Shown: positions 7,501-16,163 of the stretch, piece by piece | How positions within the stretch are numbered: position 1 is the first letter of the stretch | How the letters are laid out: the number at the start of each line of letters is the position of its first letter | Source of the DNA: Trichomonas tenax | Lineage: Eukaryota; Parabasalia; Trichomonadida; Trichomonadidae | Reading direction: 5' to 3' | Length of the DNA stretch: 22,438 bases | Assembly (NCBI GenBank): GCA_023091735.1 | Contig: JALKBU010000860.1 | Location: 1-22,438, forward strand | Notes under the pieces: model-generated | Database searches by the model: none | What the model saw: only the letters and a program-made list of their open reading frames with translations | What the model was told of the DNA's origin: nothing | Program-made: the position numbers and the translations under genes

Positions 7501-9557
7501 GTCATGCAGTTCTTTGGATCAATCTCCTTTGGTGTTGGATGATTGATGTATTGAATTGGTGCAACGACTTTTCTCTTTGTGAAGATTCCATTCTCGTCGT
7601 AAACTTTAACATAAGCTCTGCCAATAGAAGTCATTGGAATATCAGATTCCATAGCAACACCGTGGTAGAACTCAACATTGAAGCCAAGATCCTTTGGCAG
7701 TGGGTTAGGAAGGTCGCAAACGAAAGTATCTCCGAATTCTGGTGTCTCGTTGTGATAAACAGCTTGCGTGACAACATTATCAACATACTTTCCATCGATG
7801 TTAGAGTGCAAGAGTTTGATTGGCTTCTTGTCGTTCTCTTTGCCTGGAACCATTGTGATTCTTGCTAAGATGTTACGTGCTTTGATTCCTTTCGGTGGCT
7901 TGAAAGCTGTTTCTCTGATGCCGAATGTGAGTTGGTTCCTGAATTGGAATGCTAATGTGTTAGAGTTAGCAATAAGTGAGGAAACAACTTCGATGCCTTC
8001 ATCCTGAAGCTTACGGATTGTTGGAGCTGAAATTTTTGTTGCCTTGAGAGTAAGCTTGAATGGAAGTATACCTGATGTGACATGCTTTGGCTTCTCGAGG
8101 AACTTAGAAAGCTCAATCTTCATTGGTGGTGCATTGCAAATGATTGGTTCCTGAATAGTAATGGAAGGCTTAGACATGAGATCTTTGACAGAGATAAATG
8201 AATATGCGAATGTTGTTGTGATATTCTTTGTACGTGGGAATGATGTGCTAACGCATGATTGAGCTTTAGCCTTCGTCTTGCCATTTGGATTGAGATAGTA
8301 CTTGTTGACGAGGTCACCGTTATCGACAAGAAGTGGACGGAAGAATTCGATGATCAAATATTCTTCTTCACTCTTGATCTTGTCGTTGAGCTTGAGGAAC
8401 TTCATGTCACCAAGTTCAAATGCAGCCTTTGTCCTGCTCTTGAAGTCAATTCCATTTGATTTGTAAAGCTGGAGGTATTCATCAGTCGAAAAGTTCCATC
8501 TATCACTGATAACACGTCCGCTCTTGAAAAGATAAGCTCCCATTGTGATTGGCTCAATTGGTTGCTGAATGGATGTCTTGAAGGACTCAACTTCGATCTG
8601 CAGGAAGCTTAAATTGCTTCTCTTTGGTTCAATAATTTCTGGCAGTGGAATGATATTGTTTGGTTTTCCACTGACAGAGAAATACTGCTCAGCGAGGTAT
8701 AAATTGATGTCGGTATTTTCCGTTAAATTTTCAACAGATGAAAACTCTGTTTGATAAATAATTTCGCGAGAGGCTGTTTCTTCGGGTGTTTGATCTGTTG
8801 GCTGTGCGACTTTGAGGTCCTGGTGGTCTTCACCATAGAATTTAACAGTTGGATTCTTCTGGAAACTTGGTAAATTATAATAATCTTTTGTTGTTGGTGT
8901 TGCAAATATGTTTTCCTTATTTTCAAGGCCAAGAACAATTTTCTCAGTGAAATTCTCATTCGCATAAGCGTTAATTTGTGGATCATGTGTCCACTTGTCA
9001 TTTTCGGTTGTAGTTGGTTTGATTTCGACGACTTTGATCAAAGGAACATTGAATTGAAGTTCCTCGTTAATTGCGTAATCAACAGGCGGAATATAAGTTG
9101 AATTTGCCGGAATATTTTGTTGCTGTGGTTGTGGAGCTGGTTTTGGTTCTTCCTTCTTTGGTTCAGGAGGTTTTTCTGCTTTCTTTGGCTCCTCTTTCTG
9201 CTTTTCTTCAGGTAATTTCTTTTCATATTTCTTTGGCTCTTCTTTTTGTACTGGCTCACTCTCTTTCTTCTCCCCATTATCCTTCTTTTCGTTTTTCGGA
9301 GTTTCTTTAGGAATTTTCTTTTCTTCTTTCTTTTCTTCATCCTTTGGCTCTTCCTCTTTAGGAGAATGAACTGGCTTTGGATCTTCTGGTATTGGTTTTG
9401 ATTCCTCGACTATTTCTTCTTTCTTTTTCTCTTCGGCAAGCATTTTGTCTGAATTTGTTTCGCTTGAAGACTGCTCGGCGCGAATCTTTGCTGAGTTTGT
9501 TTTACTGGTTGATGACGGATCTGATGATTCTGAATAATAAGACCCGGAATCACTCAT
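4509..9557 (-). CDS. DOCK-family Rho/Rac guanine nucleotide exchange factor
   Basis: 1682-aa protein that would load GTP onto Rho-family GTPases at the membrane and so direct actin remodelling. Residues 1-155 are a disordered S-, then K/E/P-rich tail. A C2-like DHR-1 region, which in the family binds phosphoinositides, lies near 565-690. A helical armadillo-like middle follows. The DHR-2 catalytic domain covers about 1255-1640: YNSKGKYEEE near 1265, then WDPDLRYHPGQ, the hallmark YIQIQEVNPHF at 1480-1490, and FERQHDIQKF just after. The end of DHR-2 reads TPLKIAKTFL (1607 on), matching the family's xPLxYAxxFL helix. The upstream loop lacks the VNAGPL sequence that carries the nucleotide-sensor valine in animal DOCKs. 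The stop lies in TAAA. Length is within the family's usual 1600-2100 aa. No intron is needed. Confidence 0.93.
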   Translation of the reverse strand: MSDSGSYYSESSDPSSTSKTNSAKIRAEQSSSETNSDKMLAEEKKKEEIVEESKPIPEDPKPVHSPKEEEPKDEEKKEEKKIPKETPKNEKKDNGEKKESEPVQKEEPKKYEKKLPEEKQKEEPKKAEKPPEPKKEEPKPAPQPQQQNIPANSTYIPPVDYAINEELQFNVPLIKVVEIKPTTTENDKWTHDPQINAYANENFTEKIVLGLENKENIFATPTTKDYYNLPSFQKNPTVKFYGEDHQDLKVAQPTDQTPEETASREIIYQTEFSSVENLTENTDINLYLAEQYFSVSGKPNNIIPLPEIIEPKRSNLSFLQIEVESFKTSIQQPIEPITMGAYLFKSGRVISDRWNFSTDEYLQLYKSNGIDFKSRTKAAFELGDMKFLKLNDKIKSEEEYLIIEFFRPLLVDNGDLVNKYYLNPNGKTKAKAQSCVSTSFPRTKNITTTFAYSFISVKDLMSKPSITIQEPIICNAPPMKIELSKFLEKPKHVTSGILPFKLTLKATKISAPTIRKLQDEGIEVVSSLIANSNTLAFQFRNQLTFGIRETAFKPPKGIKARNILARITMVPGKENDKKPIKLLHSNIDGKYVDNVVTQAVYHNETPEFGDTFVCDLPNPLPKDLGFNVEFYHGVAMESDIPMTSIGRAYVKVYDENGIFTKRKVVAPIQYINHPTPKEIDPKNCMTFFMVPRSHFLSEHPDLQSFFSTAHKYASLNPEALEKTDKLSISEFFVPILEYITYLTPNQPLRAIHCYVILARKIDKAIEKGTAEQRFAWYAKTASFRTNENLSDMSHVSLMTGYKSYLDQMAVPDADKMTDDSVIIRLVFDLIVKSILLTKDRKFMNAFEQFADSWAKYSYKLTTDKADNRNKHFVTFIHKLFDIGAPTAVFEAIKAFFDNMPKSENSSGIFMNFLNQALTPKVFYSLSVFHNGFVNVICDVMKRATAENDKAIYQAVFCTVVACVDGYKKEMKTKLVDRYAARINDLTPLGSFPCARSDDVSAIIVWFSLIFIYISKEKFEETWKSCDHEAFFKSVNFVLTKVRYTGKDPKCTDKKVIRQKELAYAIQFGVLWLLELMANFEDEKDLVLLTDLYYHMFCTNKNIDVIKPLIKLFTALVQKNTEFMMYKCQPAFPRFVAKILTLNPIAPDESYAFLVTLFTEDEKLSEKFTKKGKNNNRGMAICFRALGAITPQQRTQLKIPNDKTPLMKPLYTGFTAVIEAEKKLIKETVDEIHAELIYTKAYNLMSSPDAALCELNELAAFYNSKGKYEEEIQALLLQAAIILEYSTLLGKMKFIWDPDLRYHPGQVFSKLCPAANVANCSMRLVEDPPNVPSFCDSSIFSERSFTDILHTILQKCQTAELYEVGYSLIDVFWPLLEHHRMFGALCTFFRTQRDICQKIEDYPQDVIRNFGKYYYVTFINKIFGTDSGLSYIFKESNESTIDSLGQRFVECFEKVHGEGKVEIIQQSGRIDPRTLPADKGYIQIQEVNPHFTRKELAERLSEFERQHDIQKFAQDEIFTKGVAIEDAQYSDWWIRRQIFKMSRPLPSCWLRTVVLKKDLDEVEYQPIRVAYRNLTKLVAEMRNAIEVNDCAVLQERMKRAMLDTEYQTPLKIAKTFLLKKDPQETKYTKKLSAAEAEFLQVTKKGLLVHAEWCKQYPSAVPVQNELESSYQIISDLINKIIED

Positions 9558-10152
9558 TTAGATTTTTTGATTACTTTTTTCGGAAACTTTTTGAGAATCA
9601 AAGAAAAAAGTACCTTAAGAAAACAGGGGGCGACACCATCTATAAAGCTATCCATAACTACCCATAACTTCAATATTACAAAAGAGGTTCTTATGATATA
9701 AATATTTTACGATATTTCCGACCTATTACACATATCATCACTCAAATAATATTTAAACATTTGCATATATTCTAGAGCCAAGTTAAAATATTCAAGTATA
9801 GCGCATGAGAAGTTTAATGACAGGATAACGTATTTTATAGGAGTTTCTTTATGAGCTAAAAAGAAGAATTAGCAATAACAAACTAATTACTATTTGGCAT
9901 TAAGTAGCCAATCAATACTATCAGACAATGTCTGGTGTATACCAATGATATTATGCTGAATCATGAATATGACACGTAAAGAAATATTTTTGACAACAGG
10001 TAAACGACTGTCCATCATGCCTGATGGAGCAATTTAAGCACGTAACAGAATGCACTAAGTCACAAATATTATAAATATCGAGTTTGTAGCCCCGAATCCA
10101 AAAGAAGCTGTTTATCAAGCAAGAATCAATAAAAAGTGACACCATCAGGGAA
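9558..10152. other. Intergenic between divergent DOCK and bromodomain genes
   Basis: About 595 bp between two start codons, so both promoters should lie here. CCATAACT occurs twice, 10 bp apart (9652-9659 and 9662-9669), about 100 bp before the DOCK start. CAGACA-A-TGTCTG near 9922-9934 is a short palindrome, and TGTCTGGTGTAT (9929-9940) recurs inverted beyond the bromodomain gene. No convincing initiator is seen before either ATG. Confidence 0.45.
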
Positions 10153-10623
10153 ATGTCGTTGAGCAAGTTCCAACTTACCAAATGCTTACAAATTATCGAA
10201 AAACTTATTTCTTGGCAGATCTGCTCACCGTTCGTCGAGCTCGTCGATCCAGAGCGTGACGGAGCTCCCGATTATTTAGATGTTATCAAAAATCCGATGG
10301 CTTTACGTGAGGTTCAAAAGAAATTAAACGATGGAGCTTATAGCAATCTCGATCAATTTAAGGACGACGTTGACTTAATTTGGTCAAACGCCAAGCAATA
10401 TAATGGCCCAGATACATTATTCACTCATATGGCACTCGAAGCCGCTCAATGGTTTAACGAAAAAATGAAGCGCTTCCCAAGCACCCCAGAAGAAGAATGG
10501 ACAAGAAAGATTCAGAGAACTACTCAGAAACTTTTAGGCGTTCTTTTACATCCACCGTCTGAATTAGATCCAACTGGCAGTCTCACAGCTGGCCACGGTG
10601 ATGAAGATAAATCTACAGCATAA
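10153..10623 (+). CDS. Single-bromodomain protein
   Basis: 156 aa, almost entirely one bromodomain, a reader of acetyl-lysine on histones in the nucleus. Helix Z begins at about residue 6. The ZA loop contains PFVELVDPERDGAPDYLDVIKNPMAL with the conserved PDY tyrosine (Y41) and the NPM motif. The BC loop reads AKQYNGPDT with N84, the asparagine that hydrogen-bonds the acetyl group. Helix C continues to about residue 110, followed by a short charged tail to 156. Small stand-alone bromodomain proteins of this size are common in trichomonads, where they may act within chromatin complexes. The stop is TAA in TAAA. The start is the first ATG in frame, just before helix Z. Confidence 0.93.
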   Translation: MSLSKFQLTKCLQIIEKLISWQICSPFVELVDPERDGAPDYLDVIKNPMALREVQKKLNDGAYSNLDQFKDDVDLIWSNAKQYNGPDTLFTHMALEAAQWFNEKMKRFPSTPEEEWTRKIQRTTQKLLGVLLHPPSELDPTGSLTAGHGDEDKSTA

Positions 10624-11088
10624 AAAGTTTATAATGTATTACTGTAAACGGAATAAATTCATTTCCCTCCTATAGCTATATAACCGCTTTATATCGATCA
10701 TTGTGTTTGTCTTATTGGCTTATTTACTCCTTTCTTTGAACTATTTTTAAATTTTCAACCCGACTGAATGTAGTCTAACATCATACACCAGACAGAACTG
10801 TTTCTGTTATTGCATACAATCATTTGCAAATTATTTAAATATAATATAACAAATAAGATAAAACTCGAAAACTATATTTATAACAGTTATACAAGAATTT
10901 ATGTAATAAAACTTCCATTTATGAGCTATTAAAAGACCATATCGTTGTAGATTTTCTCTTATGTTTCAATTTTAAAATTCAATATAATTTCATTATCTTT
11001 GAAAATATGTCTATGAAAGCAAGCTGAGATGTAAAAATATGTGTGAGTTAGTCAACAATAAAACATTTTACATATAATTTAAGTGAAA
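10624..11088. other. Convergent intergenic region
   Basis: Lies between the 3' ends of the bromodomain and EF-hand genes. It is AT-rich with no open frame worth calling. ATACACCAGACA at 10793-10804 is the inverted copy of a 12-mer upstream of the bromodomain gene. Nothing else is seen. Confidence 0.5.
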
Positions 11089-11532
11089 TCACTGGTTAAG
11101 TAATATATGAACAAATTTCTTGTAGTCTACCAAGTTATTCCATGGTTTTGTCTGTGTAACGAGTTCATCAATTTGCTCATCTGTAAATGGCCTTTTTATT
11201 GAAGTTAAAACCATCTTTATATCCTTTGTTGGTATATATCCAGTTTCGTTTTCATCAAATACATGAAATGCATCGATTAATTCTTGCTCAACATGACTAT
11301 TTCTTGAATGGCGATAAGAAATGTATAAGAAAGCACTAAAAGAAATAGGTTTTCTTTGGATATCTTCGTAAATATCTGTCATTTCAGAAATACTTGGATT
11401 ATATCCACAGGCTCTTAACGCTCTTTCTATCAAATTTGGTTCAATGTATCCATCTCCATCTGTGTCGAATGTATCGAATGCTTCGTGGAGAGTTTGAAGC
11501 TGTCTGGATGTGATAATCTGTGATAAACTCAT
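11089..11532 (-). CDS. EF-hand protein, calmodulin/centrin-like
   Basis: 147 aa from the ATG at 11532. The frame remains open to 11634, but the extra 34 N-terminal residues (MKLYFCYHYC...) do not look like the family, and the calmodulin-type fold begins right after MSLSQIITSRQLQTLHEAFD. Four EF-hands are arranged in two pairs. EF1 loop at 23-34 (DTDGDGYIEPNL) has good ligands at positions 1, 3 and 5 but lacks the Glu at 12. EF3 loop at 93-104 (DENETGYIPTKD) is weaker. EF2 and EF4 have lost their loops. Calcium binding, if any, is likely through EF1. Likely role: calcium sensor or cytoskeletal (centrin or myosin light chain-like) subunit. It ends in TGA. Confidence 0.85.
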   Translation of the reverse strand: MSLSQIITSRQLQTLHEAFDTFDTDGDGYIEPNLIERALRACGYNPSISEMTDIYEDIQRKPISFSAFLYISYRHSRNSHVEQELIDAFHVFDENETGYIPTKDIKMVLTSIKRPFTDEQIDELVTQTKPWNNLVDYKKFVHILLNQ

Positions 11533-11903
11533 CCTGCCGTTTGAAGTACGATAAAACGTAGGAGTTAATAACTTTCTTTCATTTTGAAAATATAAGAGTC
11601 CAATACAATAGTGATAACAAAAATACAATTTCATGGCAAAATATAAATTTAAACTATTTTGACATGTAACTTTTCAAATTTGTTTTGTAAAATATTAATA
11701 TTTATTCTCATCAATAAAAATGCCTTCTAAGCATAATATAGAGCCTATGATTATGTTGAAATTAATTTACATTTTATATTGAAGATGACTATGTAGCTAG
11801 TTTTGTTCATTCATCAAATTGAATTCAAAATTAATTATGAAATTTCATTTTTCAAAAACATTGATTAAAATACATCATATTGCTCACAGGCAATATATTG
11901 ACA
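11533..11903. other. Divergent intergenic region
   Basis: Between the EF-hand start and the decayed ankyrin gene. It includes the doubtful upstream extension of the EF-hand frame (to 11634) and TGACATGTAA at 11660-11669. Otherwise it is plain AT-rich DNA with no clear initiator. Confidence 0.4.
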
Positions 11904-13778
11904 ATGTTTAAACAGATAGTTGAACAATTTGTACGTTTACAAATTTCATAAAATAGTGAAAAGTTATGGAAAAAGACGCCCAGTAAAGTTCATTTCAGAT
12001 ATAGAAGTTGACGGAGACATTGAACAGCTGGTTAAAGTCTATGATGCAGTAATAGCATTGGATTCCGAACATTATACAGATTCGTTATCTATAATTAAAG
12101 CGTTTTTAGAGAAATATCCAAAAGAATACTACACTGTTCTACATATAATTCTAAACATGGCATTATCTCGTCCAAGACTCTTGAAAGTTTTTGTTGATCT
12201 TCTCGAAGCCATTTATACACCAGTTACCTACATGGACCATCCACATACATTTCGTTATAAAGATTTCATTAATCAAGGAGGAATTTTCAGCCAAACATCT
12301 TTCTTTGCAAATCATATAGCAGATGCTTTGAGGCTCCGCAAAATTGATCTTATTCCAGGCAGAACCAACTTCTACATTAGATGAATTATATTCTGTGTTT
12401 CCCAGTGACTCTGTTGCATATTACATACTTCATGATGATATTGAGCAATTCCAAAATTGTATTAATAACGAGCCAGATGTAGAACATAAATTTAAGTCTG
12501 CAGGAATTACAACAACATTTTTTGTTGAACAACTTATTGCATGGCTTGGTGCAATAAACTGTTTCAAATTCATGCAACTTAATGGCACCCTATTGAATGA
12601 TCGTTTCAATTTAGACGATGCAATTTATGGTGGAAATTATGAGATCATTAAATATTGCCAAGCACAGGACATCTCCGCCTACAATTCATTTGGTAGTTCA
12701 GTACATTACAACAATCACAAGCTTGCAGACTATTTCTTGGAACAGTAAGAATGCGAAGTTGTTTCACCAGGCAATTTGTTTTGCGTTGGAAATATAAGAG
12801 CTCTTGTTTTTGGAGTTCTCAACAAAATAAACATTGATCATGCATCAGGTGATTTAACTCTACTTAGCCTTGCATGCGATGTTGGATCCAGCATTTTGGT
12901 TAACTATAGTCTCGATCATGGCGCTGACATTGAGAAATCAACACAAGATAGGGAAACAGCCTTAAGCTGCGCAGCAAGATCAAATAATGACGAGCTTTGC
13001 AAGTTATTGGTTGAAAAGAAGGCACCAATTCAAGAAAAATTCAAATCACCTTTGCACTTTGCTGCCCAAGCAGGTGCAGTTAATGCTATGAAGTATTTTA
13101 TTGATCTCGGAGTTGACATCAATATAGAAGCATCAAGGAGATGGACTCCATTGCACTTCGCATGCGGTTCTGGAAAGCTTGCAGCCGTAAAACTCCTCGT
13201 TGAAAACGGATGCGATATGAATGTTGAAGGATACAAAGAGACTTCACAATACGAAGTCTCTCTTTGACACAAGAAACCAAATCTCACTCCAATGAAGTTA
13301 GCTTGCGAAAATCACCACATCGAAATAGTCAGGTATTTGCAGTCGATGGGAGCATTTGTCGACGAAACATCAAGGAGAACTCTCGGATTGAAAAGAGAAG
13401 AAATAGACAAGACAGGCCCTCTGAATTATGTCCAAAAGTATGCATTCGAAGTTGAGGACTCTATGAAGAGAACTATCAAGAAATTGCATCCAGTAGATCC
13501 TGATTTTGCCAGGACTTTCTACCAAATGGAAATGGATAGTATGCTTCAAAAATATAAAAAAAGCATGGAAAAGATCCAGAACTTCCACTTCCACCATTCC
13601 ATTCGAACATCTTGCTGTCAAGACGCCAAAATCAAAGAAAGCGGAAAAGGCAGACAAAGCAGACAGCTCAGATGTTGAAAATGCACCAAAGAAGAGAGGT
13701 CATCTACGCAAAGATTCCTCAGAGAAAACAAAGCCCAAAAAGAAGAAGAAATATATATGTATCAAATTGCATAAATGA
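11904..13778 (+). pseudogene. Decayed ankyrin-repeat gene with trichomonad-type N-terminal domain
   Basis: The parts are clearly one protein. An N-terminal helical domain (KVYDAVIALDSEHYTDSL...) is followed by a DUF3447-like segment (DSVAYYILHDDIEQF, GAINCFKFMQLNG) that precedes ankyrins in many trichomonad proteins. Ankyrin repeats follow (GADIEKSTQDRETALSCAAR, KSPLHFAAQAG, RWTPLHFACGSGKLAAVKLL, LTPMKLACENHHIEIVRYL), then a lysine-rich tail. The frame is broken: a possible shift near 11930-11945 if ATG 11904 was the start, a shift near 12345-12370, TAA at 12746-12748, TGA at 13265-13267 inside a hairpin insert, and a shift near 13575-13615 before the tail (APKKRGHLRKDSSEK). Codon use and protein similarity remain good between breaks, so decay is recent. 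A sequencing or assembly fault is the alternative. Confidence 0.8.
13235..13265 (+). repeat. Hairpin insertion carrying a stop codon
   Basis: AAAGAGACTTC (13235-13245) and GAAGTCTCTCTTT (13253-13265) form a near-perfect stem around a 7-nt loop ACAATAC. The segment, about 36 nt with its surroundings, lies in an ankyrin loop between NVEGYK and KPNLTPMKLA, keeps frame and introduces TGA at 13265-13267. It looks like an inverted micro-duplication or a small foldback insertion. Confidence 0.55.
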
Positions 13779-13856
13779 AAGTTATAAATTTATTTAATAA
13801 TTATTTCCTTTTCAAATAGAGATATATAAAAAGTTGTCTACGCATACAAACAAAAT

Positions 13857-14843
13857 TTACTTATAAACTGCTTCCCAATTAATATCATCAACTTCATCCT
13901 GCTTAATGATAACCGGTGTAAAAATACTCCAATCGCTTGGGCACCATGTTGTAATAGATTTCCATGTCTGCCAGAGCGTTGTTGCATCAGCTTCGGATGC
14001 AAGTTGAAATGCATATGATTGCTTAGTTCCAAGTATGTCAACAACATTCTGTTCAGCTGGAAACATTGACGATTCAATGATCCATGTGTTCAATAACTTT
14101 GAAGAAATAATCAAATTATCTTCGCGGAATAAAACGACACGATCTTCGAATATGAATAGATTTGCAGCAATGTTTGATGGATCGCATACGTGAAATCCCG
14201 GAACACACCATATTAATGGAGAATTCTTAGGAATGAAGACTTTTTGCTTATCACTTGCTTTATAAAGCTTTGCAAGCTTTTCCTTGAACTGCTGAGCAAC
14301 TCTCACATGCTTGGTTTCGAACTCAATCTTCTTGAGCTCAGCTAAACAGCGCTGATAAATTGAATAGCAATTATCATCGATTGGGATTAATTCAAGCACC
14401 TGCTTCCAAAACACAGACCAAGATGCAACGTAAGTATAAGGAAATAAGAACCAATAAGATAATGTGAAAGAATGTGAAGCGAGAACATCAAGAAAAGGCT
14501 TATGTGCCTTTGATTTAGATATTTTCGCAATGTCTGCAGGTGAAGGAAGGTTTTCACTATAGTTTTTAAAAAGATTTTTCAAATCTTCAAATGTAGTAAA
14601 TTGATCAACGATTGTGTTAATTGTCGGAGCGTGAGATTTATAGAATGTTGTTTCGAAGCTGATTATTTTTTTAGTTGTATTAACAAGAGCAACAAATGAT
14701 TTGGCGCAAATACTGCCTTCTTTTGTTAAATCCTGGAAAAATGGCGTGATAATCTCTAGTATTTGCTGAGCCAAATCACATGTTCCTGCTGAAACATCGA
14801 TTTGCAAATTAACTAAGTCAGTAATTTTTGTAACAGTTTTCAT
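13857..14843 (-). CDS. Diverged DH-PH (RhoGEF-like) protein
   Basis: 328 aa, ATG at 14843, stop TAA in TAAA context. The first ~175 residues are all-helical. The segment LSYWFLFPYTYVASWSVFWK at 129-148, followed by QVLELIPIDDNCYSIYQRCLAELKK, matches the layout of Dbl-homology conserved region 3 (LxSxLIKPVQRxxxYPLLLxEL followed by the last helix), but the KPxQR core is degenerate. Residues about 200-298 look like a PH domain: strands around LFIFEDRVVLFRED, a variable middle, then the C-terminal helix with an invariant-type Trp (LWQTWKSI, W294). Such proteins activate Rho-family GTPases; trichomonads have many diverged copies. No RhoGEF motif residue is strong enough to be certain of activity. 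Confidence 0.6.
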   Translation of the reverse strand: MKTVTKITDLVNLQIDVSAGTCDLAQQILEIITPFFQDLTKEGSICAKSFVALVNTTKKIISFETTFYKSHAPTINTIVDQFTTFEDLKNLFKNYSENLPSPADIAKISKSKAHKPFLDVLASHSFTLSYWFLFPYTYVASWSVFWKQVLELIPIDDNCYSIYQRCLAELKKIEFETKHVRVAQQFKEKLAKLYKASDKQKVFIPKNSPLIWCVPGFHVCDPSNIAANLFIFEDRVVLFREDNLIISSKLLNTWIIESSMFPAEQNVVDILGTKQSYAFQLASEADATTLWQTWKSITTWCPSDWSIFTPVIIKQDEVDDINWEAVYK

Positions 14844-15003
14844 TTTATGTCAATTTTTAAATTCATTTTTGTCGTTGTCAAATGTAAACAAATATTTGTC
14901 AAAATTGTATTTTACTTCTTTTATTAATCTATTATTCACAGCAAAAATTTCAATGCATTTTTATCTTAAAGAAATCTAAAAAACTGAAGCAGAAATACTG
15001 ATA

Positions 15004-15012
15004 TTAAAATGT
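15004..15012 (+). repeat. Left 9-bp target-site duplication
   Basis: TTAAAATGT, identical to 16164-16172 and directly abutting the element end (GGCATC...). Exactly nine bases match; the flanking bases differ. Confidence 0.8.
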
Positions 15013-15104
15013 GGCATCAAAAATAACCTCGTTGAAAGTCGCGATTTTTTCTAGAACTAATACTTCTGGACAAGAAGGCGAACTATTCGTAGCGGATATC
15101 GGAA
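15013..15104 (+). repeat. Left terminal inverted repeat
   Basis: Begins GGCATCAAAAATAACC and ends GGATATCGGAA. Over the inner 86 bp (15019-15104) it matches the right repeat with only two substitutions (a C/G in the GTCGCG region and a G/A in CTTCTGGAC). The outermost bases differ slightly (GGCATC here versus GGAA at the other end). Confidence 0.9.
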
Positions 15105-15590
15105 AAACGCACTTATCGCAATTTTCAAAATTGCAATATTTGAATATAAAGTACCATTATTGGAGGAAACTGTTTCAAGATTTTTCTCTGTGGATGACAC
15201 TTATTAATTTTGTCGCATAAATGCCTAATAATTCCGTATATATTTGGCACAAGAAGAATATTCTTGAATTTAGAACGGAATTAAGAGACTTGATAAGATT
15301 GCATCACAAACATAATGCAACAATACGTTGATATTTGATATTTAAGTTCATAATTATATTCATTGAATTCGATTTCTAAATACAATATAAACGCACCTTT
15401 TATTTATTGCAATATTTCATACCAAGAAATAACATACTTTGCAATTGCAATTTAAGAATTGTGATAAATCACTGAATAATCCATAAAAATTGAAAACGAA
15501 TTAGGAAATTAGAAAATTTTAAGATGACAATATAGATAAAACAATTTTTTTTTCATATGATTGTCCAAAAATAGCATCTTCCAAAAGGCT

Positions 15591-15675
15591 TGTTTTCAGT
15601 TAGTTTGTAGTGACTGAGGGTGTTTTCAGTTAGTTTGTAGTGACTGAGTGTGTTTTCAGCTACTTTGTAGTGAAG
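15591..15675 (+). repeat. 30-bp tandem repeat, 2.8 copies
   Basis: Units start at 15591, 15621 and 15651 with TGTTTTCAGTTAGTTTGTAG followed by TGACTGAGGG. The first two differ by at most one or two bases; the third is diverged and truncated. It lies near the middle of the transposon, where subterminal or internal repeats are sometimes transposase-binding or simply replication-slippage products. Confidence 0.85.
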
Positions 15676-16073
15676 TTAGACATAAATAATAATTATGTCA
15701 TTTTTCTCCCGCCAAATAATGTTTTTGATAATTTTATTTCTAATATATTATCATAATAATTTTTTACGCGAAAACATTATGTTTAACGATGTTTTTTACA
15801 AAATTCATTTTGAAATTGTTGATTATATTCATCAAAGAGGCATAAGTATCGATAAAATATATGCGTCTGTCTTCTGGAAGCTATTGGTGCATCTTATTCA
15901 AGAATATTTTAAATATTTAAAATTATTGCTCATATCAATGCTATATCTGATTGAACATAATTAAATCTCTAGCCTATGTATACATATTTTGAAAGTAATA
16001 TTAAAATTTTCTATGTGACATATAGGGTATACTATGTGTTTGACAATTGAAACAGACGCAGCACAGAAAATAA

Positions 16074-16163
16074 TTCCGATATCCGCTACGAATAGTTCGC
16101 CTTCTTGTCTAGAAGTATTAGTTCTAGAAAAAATCGCCACTTTCAACGAGGTTATTTTTTTCC
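16074..16163 (-). repeat. Right terminal inverted repeat
   Basis: On the minus strand it begins GGAAAAAAATAACC and runs to GGATATCGGAA. It pairs with the left repeat at 84 of 86 inner positions. Confidence 0.9.

Larger units (their letters stand above)
15013..16163. mobile_element. Non-autonomous Mutator-like DNA transposon, 1151 bp
   Basis: Bounded by long terminal inverted repeats (15013-15104 and 16074-16163) and a 9-bp target duplication. Both ends start with GG. TIRs of ~90 bp with 9-bp duplications fit the Mutator (MULE) superfamily, known in T. vaginalis; other superfamilies cannot be excluded without the transposase. The interior (15105-16073) carries no transposase. It has a 36-codon frame at 15221-15331 (MPNNSVYIWHKKN...), directly after the stop of a frame entering from the left TIR, an 89-codon AT-rich hydrophobic frame at 15695-15964, and a 30-bp tandem repeat. 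None has a recognised domain. It lies between the RhoGEF and LisH genes and disrupts no visible gene. Confidence 0.85.

Noticed and set aside
11533..11634. N-terminal extension of the EF-hand protein
   Set aside because: The extra 34 residues do not fit the family; the ATG at 11532 places the first helix correctly. Not excluded outright.
15011..15220. 69-codon frame starting in the left TIR
   Set aside because: No ATG at the called start; it is the TIR plus random interior sequence, so it is treated as part of the transposon.
15591..15675. CRISPR-like array
   Set aside because: Units are contiguous without spacers in a eukaryotic transposon; a plain tandem repeat.
15695..15964. 89-codon frame inside the transposon
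   Set aside because: Hydrophobic and AT-driven, no domain, and unrelated to transposases; not supported as a gene.
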